DNA of 33,149 nt from Ruminococcus sp. (GTDB lineage Bacteria; Bacillota; Clostridia; Oscillospirales; Ruminococcaceae). Position numbers and translations under genes: made by a program. Below are positions 25,171-31,838 of this stretch, in pieces. Where the stretch lies: NCBI GenBank assembly GCA_016288815.1, contig JAEELF010000047.1:1-33149 (forward strand). The letters are read 5' to 3'. Below the pieces are notes generated by a model. That model worked only from the letters and a program-made list of their open reading frames with translations, searched no databases and had not been told where the DNA came from. Every line of letters begins with the position of its first letter. Position 1 is the first letter of the stretch.

Positions 25171-25199
25171 ATTATACCGCAAATTTGCTTTAATTGCAA
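25171..25199 (-). promoter_or_regulatory. Sigma-A promoter of the recombinase with internal palindrome
   Basis: On the minus strand: TTGCAA (25194-25199), a 17-base spacer and TATAAT (25171-25176). The spacer contains the perfect 10-bp palindrome GCAAATTTGC (25179-25188), and TTGC/GCAA half-sites repeat nearby. A repressor, or the recombinase itself, could bind there. I see no good SigE-type promoter for this gene. Confidence 0.6.
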
Positions 25200-25247
25200 C
25201 AATTTTAACGAAATTTGAGTAAATAATTTTTCAAAGAAAAAAATAAT

Positions 25248-25272
25248 CCCTCTGATGATATTCATCAGGGGG
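25248..25272 (-). terminator. Terminator after the XRE repressor gene
   Basis: CCCTCTGATGA (25248-25258) pairs with TCATCAGGGGG (25262-25272), one G-T wobble, TAT loop. Read on the minus strand it is followed by TTATTTTTTT. It separates the repressor from the recombinase. Confidence 0.82.
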
Positions 25273-25280
25273 CTTTTCTA

Positions 25281-25619
25281 TTAAAACTCATCAATTTTAT
25301 CAGCTATTGAACGTACGACGGTAAGAAAGGTCTTAACTTTTCTCTTGTCTTTGTTTTTTAGGATAGAATCCAAAGATGTAAAAAGGCTTTCTTCTGGAGC
25401 AATGGAGTCAAATATCAAATAATCCATACTGACATTAAGAGCCTGCGCAATCCTGAAAAGAGTATCAAGAGAAGGAATACGAGTTCCTCTTTCAATATGT
25501 CCTACATGAGCTGTAGATAGCTCGCATATTTCTCCGAGCTGTTCCTGCGTTACATGACTATCTTTTCTTGCCTTGCGTATCCTCATACCGAGTGCAACGT
25601 AATCAATTTCTTTTTCCAT
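25281..25619 (-). CDS. XRE-family transcriptional regulator of the element
   Basis: A 112-residue protein with an N-terminal HTH_3 domain (about residues 10-65). IRKARKDSHVTQEQLGEICELSTAHVGHIERGTRIPSLDTLFRIAQALNVSMDYLI covers the five-helix bundle. The C-terminal 40 residues (KNKDKRKVKTFLTVVRSIADKI) are helical, likely for dimerisation. It is divergent from the PH/zinc-ribbon operon, with a 183-base control region between, and upstream of the recombinase. This is the classic position for an element repressor. AAGGAAGTG precedes the ATG. A TATAAT at 25643-25648 (minus strand) may be its -10, but the -35 is poor. Confidence 0.88.
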   Translation of the reverse strand: MEKEIDYVALGMRIRKARKDSHVTQEQLGEICELSTAHVGHIERGTRIPSLDTLFRIAQALNVSMDYLIFDSIAPEESLFTSLDSILKNKDKRKVKTFLTVVRSIADKIDEF

Positions 25620-25680
25620 AGCTTCACTTCCTTACTCTTTTTATTATACATTATTTACAAAAACGAATAAATTAATTTGT

Positions 25681-25715
25681 AGCATTATATATTGACTGTG
25701 AGCATTATTAATGCT
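25681..25715. promoter_or_regulatory. Probable operator for the XRE repressor
   Basis: AGCATTA occurs at 25681-25687 and again at 25701-25707, 20 bases apart (two helical turns). The second copy forms a perfect 7-bp inverted repeat with TAATGCT (25709-25715) around one T. The dyad fills the -35/-10 spacer of the divergent promoter. Assignment to the adjacent XRE protein is an inference from position. Confidence 0.6.
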
Positions 25716-25720
25716 ATAAT
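25692..25720 (+). promoter_or_regulatory. Consensus sigma-A promoter of the PH/zinc-ribbon operon
   Basis: TTGACT (25692-25697), exactly 17 bases, TATAAT (25715-25720). The spacer and -10 are overlaid by the perfect dyad at 25701-25715, so the promoter should be strong but repressible. Confidence 0.85.
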
Positions 25721-25802
25721 GTAGTTAATATATACAGAAAGGAGACGAAGTCTGAAATAGTTTAGCTGTATTTACAAAAAATAATAAACAGGAGGCATAA
25801 CA

Positions 25803-26132
25803 ATGGCTTATAATTTTTTAAATCCAAATGAGCAAATTCTTATGGAAGGAAGAGCAAATAAAACCGTTATTCTTGGAGTAAACAAAGGCGGTACTTTAAT
25901 TCTCACAAACCAAAGATTAATATTTAAAACCACTCTGTTATCAAAAATCGAAGATATTCCACTTTCCTCTATTTCATCAAGTGATGACAGCTTCAATGTC
26001 CTTATACCATCAGGAAACATGATAAAAGTTTGCACAACTGACGGAAAAACACATCAATTCTTAGTCGTTGGAAAGCAGAAGGACGACTGGAAAAGAGCAT
26101 TATCCACTGTAGTTAATATAATAAGAGGGTGA
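25803..26132 (+). CDS. Bacterial PH/GRAM-like domain protein
   Basis: A 109-residue soluble protein. NPNEQILMEGRANKTVILGVNKGGTLILTNQRLIFKT, followed by KIEDIPLSSISS and ends in a C-terminal helix (KDDWKRALSTVVNIIRG), matches the bacterial PH (GRAM-like) beta-barrel pattern with the characteristic L-T-N-Q-R-L-I-F strand. Such domains bind lipids or protein partners. It begins after AGGAGG at 25789-25795 and is the first gene of the repressible operon, four bases before the zinc-ribbon gene. The role in the element is unknown. Confidence 0.75.
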   Translation: MAYNFLNPNEQILMEGRANKTVILGVNKGGTLILTNQRLIFKTTLLSKIEDIPLSSISSSDDSFNVLIPSGNMIKVCTTDGKTHQFLVVGKQKDDWKRALSTVVNIIRG

Positions 26133-26136
26133 GAAT

Positions 26137-26661
26137 ATGATTTGTAAAAACTGTGGAAAAGAGGTTCCTGATGGAGCAAATACTTGCCTGTCATGTGGAA
26201 CTAAGATTCAGATTGATGTTGCTGCTTTTCAGGAAGCTGTTGCTGCTGCTCCTGTTGAGCCAACAAAAAAGAAATATCCTACAAAGTTGGTTATTGGTGC
26301 AATTATCGCTGCATTACTGATAATAGTAATTGTAATCATTATTGATTCAAGCGGTATAGAAGTGGATTATGGCAAATTTGAGAGCACTGATGAAGTAACT
26401 CTGAGTGATTTTTCGGTAGAATACAATTCAGATGTTTCTTTGCTTTCAATCAAAGGTGAAATCACCTCGAAAATAGATTGTTATTCTGGAATCACTGTTT
26501 ATTTTGATGTATATAACGAATATGACAGATCAATTGCTACTTGTAAAATTGAAACTGATGCATTAAATAAAGGTGAAAAATATTCTTTTGACGATCTCTA
26601 TAACATTGACGCAGGCTCTAATATAAAGAAAATTGAGATTACTGACGTTTTAGTCTTCTAA
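26137..26661 (+). CDS. Zinc-ribbon single-pass membrane protein
   Basis: A 174-residue protein. The N-terminal zinc ribbon MICKNCGKEVPDGANTCLSCGTK has two C-x2-C knuckles (residues 3-6 and 17-20). A linker leads to one membrane helix (about 50-70, LVIGAIIAALLIIVIVIII), and the rest (about 75-174) is an extracytoplasmic beta-rich domain like the FxLYD type (SLLSIKGEITSKIDCYSGITVYFDVYNEYDRSIAT). The ribbon faces the cytoplasm. It is coupled to the PH-like gene, so the pair may form a membrane sensor or anchoring unit (inference). It is followed by a strong terminator. Confidence 0.8.
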   Translation: MICKNCGKEVPDGANTCLSCGTKIQIDVAAFQEAVAAAPVEPTKKKYPTKLVIGAIIAALLIIVIVIIIDSSGIEVDYGKFESTDEVTLSDFSVEYNSDVSLLSIKGEITSKIDCYSGITVYFDVYNEYDRSIATCKIETDALNKGEKYSFDDLYNIDAGSNIKKIEITDVLVF

Positions 26662-26691
26662 GGCTTTATATGATTTAATAAAAATTAATTT

Positions 26692-26721
26692 AGCACTCCA
26701 CATTTTGTGGAGTGCTTTTTA
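26692..26721 (+). terminator. Terminator of the PH/zinc-ribbon operon
   Basis: AGCACTCCAC (26692-26701) pairs perfectly with GTGGAGTGCT (26707-26716) around ATTTT, then TTTTT. Confidence 0.92.
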
Positions 26722-26782
26722 TGTCCTTTTTACTTGATTTTTGCAGGTACATCAGCGGAAAAGAATTAACTATATTTAAAAG

Positions 26783-26816
26783 TCTCTGAAAAGTTAATAA
26801 ATTTCAGGGATTTTTT
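26783..26816 (+). terminator. Second terminator-like hairpin
   Basis: TCTCTGAAA (26783-26791) pairs with TTTCAGGGA (26802-26810), one G-T wobble, followed by TTTTTT. No gene ends directly before it. It may insulate the rep gene or be a remnant. Confidence 0.55.
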
Positions 26817-26963
26817 ATTTCGCATTAAAATGTGAACATTCTGTAAACAATTACTGATTGAGGAGGATTTTTCAGCTCAAAACGAGTTTAACGTGTCAAA
26901 TCTAATCCAAAGCTTTATCCTCTGGTTGAATTTGACTAATTTAAACTAAAGGAGCTGTTTTTT

Positions 26964-27860
26964 ATGAAAAAACGAAAAAAAGTAACTACAAGGATAGTTA
27001 CGAACTACACACCTTCCGACGACGCTATTACAGAAATTGTATACTGCGGAAACATAACGGAGTTGAAAACGCTTGAGAAAAGATCAACTCGAATCAGCCG
27101 TTACAAACATATCAGCAAAACCGAATACTATGATACTAAAACTGGTGAAGTACGTAAGCATCACATTAACGCAAATCAAAACAAGAAAAGGAATCTTAAC
27201 AAATCATTTGAAAATCTTCTCTACCTTATCAACAATAACTTTCAATCTAATATCAATGAACTTCATGTAATTCTGACTTATTCTGAGAAAATGGACGATT
27301 TTGATAAGGCATCAAGGGATTTCAAAACGTTCTGGGAAAAACTGAATTACAATTATTCTGATTTAGACTATATCCGTATAATAGAACCTCAGCATACTGG
27401 TACATGGCATATTCACGTTCTTATAAAATCTAAAAATAAAGGGTACCTTTCTATTCCGAAAGAAAAACTTGAAAAATTCTGGGGGAATGGTTATGCATGG
27501 GTTGATAAGATAAAGAATAATGACAATATTGGTGCTTACTTTATGGCTCATCTAAAAAACATAGATGTATTTGAAAAGGAGTCAGAAAAGCCGAATGATA
27601 CAAAGTGTATCGTTAAAGGTGCGAGACTACATTTCTACCCTCAGGGTAAGAGGTTTTATAGCTATTCAAAGGGTATCAAAAAGCCTGTAACGATTCGCAC
27701 AACCTATGGGAAAGCAAAGGAAAAATTCAACTTCGATGATGCTGTTTTTAATAGGACTTACGAAGTAGTATTACAGCATGATGACGAAAACAAAGAAGAA
27801 AGAATTGTTAATCATGTAACACGTTCTCAATTCAATTCTGAACGTAAGAAAAAGTCATAA
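26964..27860 (+). CDS. HUH-endonuclease rolling-circle replication initiator
   Basis: A 298-residue protein with a basic N-terminus. The three HUH motifs appear in order: motif I HVILTYSE (101-108), motif II WHIHVLI with the metal-binding His149 and His151, and motif III AYFMAHLKN with the likely nucleophile Tyr192 and Lys198. A later FYSYSKGIKKP (231-241) is a block often seen in Gram-positive Rep proteins. It would nick one strand and start rolling-circle replication of the excised circle, or act in mobilisation. No helicase domain is present. GGAG lies 10 bases before the ATG. The gene is AT-rich like the rest of the element. The exact Rep family was not determined. Confidence 0.82.
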   Translation: MKKRKKVTTRIVTNYTPSDDAITEIVYCGNITELKTLEKRSTRISRYKHISKTEYYDTKTGEVRKHHINANQNKKRNLNKSFENLLYLINNNFQSNINELHVILTYSEKMDDFDKASRDFKTFWEKLNYNYSDLDYIRIIEPQHTGTWHIHVLIKSKNKGYLSIPKEKLEKFWGNGYAWVDKIKNNDNIGAYFMAHLKNIDVFEKESEKPNDTKCIVKGARLHFYPQGKRFYSYSKGIKKPVTIRTTYGKAKEKFNFDDAVFNRTYEVVLQHDDENKEERIVNHVTRSQFNSERKKKS

Positions 27861-27904
27861 TGTACAAACTATGCTTAATAAGCTGTAATACGGAGGTCGT
27901 TGTT

Positions 27905-28087
27905 ATGCAGGTGATATCTCATTTTCCAAAATCGGCTGATGTGCAGAGAGCATTATGCAAAAACTTAGCCGAAGTTCAAGCTAAAACTGTAATCGAAAGA
28001 ATCAAGAAAATGAATCTTTCGGAAGTTGAAACAAAACGACTTATTACAATGATCTGTGATAAAGTTCAAATAGCTGCTGGTACATAA
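27905..28087 (+). CDS. 60-residue protein of unknown function
   Basis: Predicted mostly helical, with Lys/Glu-rich KNLAEVQAKTVIERIKKMNLSEVETKRLITMICDKV. The frame is open to 27860, but the ATG at 27905 is preferred because CGGAGGT precedes it by 8 bases. It lies 44 bases after rep and before a strong terminator, so it is probably cotranscribed with rep and may be a copy-control or excision accessory factor. That role is only suggested by size and position. I do not recognise a family. Confidence 0.65.
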   Translation: MQVISHFPKSADVQRALCKNLAEVQAKTVIERIKKMNLSEVETKRLITMICDKVQIAAGT

Positions 28088-28095
28088 ACAGTATT

Positions 28096-28125
28096 AAAGA
28101 CGGAGTGTGACAACTCCGTCTTTTT
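28096..28125. terminator. Terminator after the rep operon
   Basis: AAAGACGGAGT (28096-28106) pairs perfectly with ACTCCGTCTTT (28113-28123) around GTGACA. A-rich before and T-rich after, so it may work in both directions. Confidence 0.9.
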
Positions 28126-28311
28126 AATTTGATTAGAAAATGTTGATAAACAGCCTGAAACTCCGGTAGTTTTCTACCCAAATGATTCATTTATAATCAA
28201 CCTCATATTCTTCATCTTCCTCATTTCACGCCTCTCAGAGCTTCTGTAAAGCGTTTGATTTTTAAGGGCAAACGGGTTCGCTTAAAAGGTTCAAAAGCGT
28301 TCACGAGCCTG
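28126..28311. other. Non-coding region between the convergent rep and double-HTH genes
   Basis: No gene seen. It contains a small perfect hairpin GGTAG-TTTT-CTACC (28165-28178) inside a GAAACT/AGTTTTC imperfect dyad. A second dyad TTTTAAG (28260-28266) / CTTAAAA (28281-28287) is a possible weak terminator for the minus-strand gene or a single-strand origin. Confidence 0.4.
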
Positions 28312-28935
28312 TCAGACGTTATGGAGAGCCTTCTGCAACTGCAAAAGATTTTGAAAAGCTTTTTTCGGAATATTTGCGTTGTTCTGCTCCCATTTTTTAA
28401 GAGTTCCGAGAGGTGTTCTTATATATTTTGCAAATTGGGATTGTGTAAGCTTCATAGACTTACGCAGTCCCTTTATTTGTTTACCCTGATCGTTGAAGAG
28501 GAATAAATTGAAATCATCGAGAAGGGAGGTGATGTCTATTCCGAAGAGCATTGCTGCTTTGGAAAGCTTGTCTAAAGGATAGATGTCAAGGACGTTATCT
28601 TCATATCGGGAATAAGTCGTTCTGTCAACCTCCATTGCCTTTGCAACGTCACGTTGAATGAGTCCGCTATTGATACGATACCATTTTAGCTTGTCCGATA
28701 CAGTTTCAAGCCTTTCGGGGTCTGGATTATCATGGAGGAATATCTGAGCTTTCGTGAGAAAACGATTCTTATTAAAGCTCAAAGTGCAAATGTAAAGGGG
28801 GGCATATCGGATCTTGCCATTTTTATTCTGATACATTACGAAAAAGCTGTCGTTCAATTTGCTGTAAACCTTCCAAATTCCCGAAAAGGCTCTTGGATTA
28901 CTTCCTACGAGTTTGTGAGAGCCGTTAAGATACAA
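28312..28935 (-). CDS. Double helix-turn-helix (XRE-like) protein at the element end
   Basis: An open frame of 207 codons. An unrecognised N-terminal part (about residues 1-75) is followed by two HTH domains: WYRINSGLIQRDVAKAMEVDRTTYSRYED (about 83-112) and IKGLRKSMKLTQSQFAKYIRTPLGTLKKWEQ (about 152-185). The second is typical of antitoxin/XRE proteins. The first possible start is TTG at 28935 with no convincing ribosome-binding site. It overlaps the sigK N-terminal stop by 11 bases, so coupling is possible. A TTG at codon 27 with GGAAGG upstream is an alternative. The frame is open to the attachment core, and a TAG lies just beyond in chromosomal DNA. On the excised circle it joins the recombinase frame. 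Confidence 0.7.
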   Translation of the reverse strand: MYLNGSHKLVGSNPRAFSGIWKVYSKLNDSFFVMYQNKNGKIRYAPLYICTLSFNKNRFLTKAQIFLHDNPDPERLETVSDKLKWYRINSGLIQRDVAKAMEVDRTTYSRYEDNVLDIYPLDKLSKAAMLFGIDITSLLDDFNLFLFNDQGKQIKGLRKSMKLTQSQFAKYIRTPLGTLKKWEQNNANIPKKAFQNLLQLQKALHNV

Positions 28936-28943
28936 TTGCTTTT
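28918..28943 (-). other. Right attachment site: crossover core plus element-side arm
   Basis: Core AA at 28941-28942. On the minus strand the arm reads GCAA-TTG-TATCT-TAA-CGGCTCT outward from the core (28939 to 28918) and mirrors the arm at the other end. The sigK frame crosses the core as E-K-A-I-V-S-stop. Confidence 0.8.
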
Positions 28944-29260
28944 TCTATGCACCTGCTCGCGTATGTCGCGAAGCGGGCGCCCTTGCTGTAGTCAAAGGTC
29001 GTGACTGCCTTTATCAGTCCTATCGTACCGACTGAGATGAGTTCGTCCTGCTCTGCCGTGCTGGAAGCGTATTTCTTCACGATGTGCGCGACAAGTCTGA
29101 GATTGTGCTCTATCAGTCTGTTCTTGGCGGAATTGTCTCCCTCGGACATAAGCCGGAAGCATTTCTCCTCCTCGGCTTTGGACAGCGGTTTCGGGAAGAC
29201 CGTGCTGTTATCGACGTGCAGTGCGAAAAAGAACAGATTTCTCAGTAATTCAAGCAGCAT
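28925..29260 (-). CDS. sigK: SigK N-terminal half (sigma region 2), truncated by the element
   Basis: A 111-codon frame. Residues 1-106 are SigK and the last five (KAIVS) come from the element. A short hydrophobic leader (LLELLRNLFFFAL) precedes VDNSTVFPKPLSKAEEEK, which resembles the SigK pro-sequence but is shorter than in Bacillus. Region 2 is intact: AKNRLIEHNLRLVAHIVKKY, DELISVGTIGLIKAV and GARFATYASRCIE. Start ATG has GGAGGT upstream and a SigE-like promoter. Fusion at the att core to the half at 23398 gives a 227-residue protein. On its own it lacks regions 3-4 and should be inactive. Confidence 0.93.
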   Translation of the reverse strand: MLLELLRNLFFFALHVDNSTVFPKPLSKAEEEKCFRLMSEGDNSAKNRLIEHNLRLVAHIVKKYASSTAEQDELISVGTIGLIKAVTTFDYSKGARFATYASRCIEKAIVS

Positions 29261-29288
29261 AAGCGTACCTCCGTAATAAGTATAGTTG

Positions 29289-29319
29289 ATGATATGCGCG
29301 CAGGCTTGAACAATATAAC
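29289..29319 (-). promoter_or_regulatory. Possible SigE-type promoter of sigK
   Basis: On the minus strand: GTTATATT (29312-29319), about 15 bases, then CATATCAT (29289-29296). Compared with the SigE consensus (ATATT, 14-15 bases, CATACAAT), the -10 matches 6 of 8. It lies 20 bases upstream of GGAGGT. SigE control of sigK is known in Bacillus; assignment here is tentative. Confidence 0.45.
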
Positions 29320-29327
29320 GTTCGCAT

Positions 29328-29356
29328 TTGCATTTATCGCGCAGATGTGGTATAAT
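29328..29356 (+). promoter_or_regulatory. Sigma-A promoter of ligA
   Basis: TTGCAT (29328-29333), 17 bases, TATAAT (29351-29356), with TGG before the -10. It is divergent from sigK. Confidence 0.8.
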
Positions 29357-29368
29357 ACATATAGTTAA

Positions 29369-31731
<2,363 letters not shown>

Positions 31732-31740
31732 GCAATACTA

Positions 31741-31768
31741 AGCAGGGGAGGGGACTCTCCTGCTTTTT
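31741..31768 (+). terminator. Terminator of the ligA operon
   Basis: AGCAGGGGAG (31741-31750) pairs with CTCTCCTGCT (31755-31764), with one wobble, then TTTTT. It lies 10 bases after the last stop. Confidence 0.85.
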
Positions 31769-31775
31769 GCAGCAA

Positions 31776-31808
31776 ACTATTGACAAAGAAATAACAATAG
31801 TATATAAT
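31776..31808 (+). promoter_or_regulatory. Consensus promoter with inverted repeat for the copper ATPase
   Basis: TTGACA (31780-31785), 17 bases, TATAAT (31803-31808), a full consensus match. ACTATTG (31776-31782) and CAATAGT (31795-31801) form a perfect 7-bp inverted repeat across the -35 and spacer, a likely operator. It is not the usual CopY (TACAnnTGTA) or GC-rich CsoR site. Confidence 0.8.
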
Positions 31809-31838
31809 TAGCATAGTATAACAACAGGAGGCGCATTT

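Larger units (their letters stand above)
26662..26963. other. 302-base non-coding region upstream of rep; possible origin
   Basis: Holds the two hairpins noted above and, closer to rep, an inverted repeat GTCAAAT (26895-26901) / ATTTGAC (26930-26936) with a 28-base loop. AAAGGAGCTG is the rep ribosome-binding site. Rolling-circle initiators often nick at a hairpin near their own gene, so this dyad is a candidate double-strand origin, but no known nick sequence was recognised. Confidence 0.35.
23409..28942. mobile_element. Skin-like element (5532 bp) inserted in sigK
   Basis: An AT-rich block between the two halves of sigK. Its edges share AAA on the minus strand (TTT at 23409-23411 and 28941-28943). 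Joining them restores ATA-GAA-AAC-GAG-ATA (I-E-N-E-I) in the sigK frame. The Bacillus subtilis skin core AATGA falls at the same Glu-Asn-Glu codons (from memory). Cargo: serine recombinase, XRE repressor, PH-like protein, zinc-ribbon membrane protein, HUH replication protein, 60-residue protein and double-HTH protein. No conjugation genes or phage structural genes are present. It is far smaller than the roughly 48-kb Bacillus skin. Confidence 0.92.

Noticed and set aside
26895..26936. Inverted repeat as a confirmed rolling-circle origin
   Set aside because: The stem is only 7 bp and no known nick site is visible. Kept only as a low-confidence candidate.
28732..29004. A 90-codon plus-strand frame spanning the right att site
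   Set aside because: It crosses the element boundary, lies opposite sigK and the HTH gene, and has no ribosome-binding site.
28925..29260. sigK as a simple degraded pseudogene
   Set aside because: Both halves are free of frameshifts and stops, and rejoin exactly in frame at a conserved motif, so a reversible interruption fits better.
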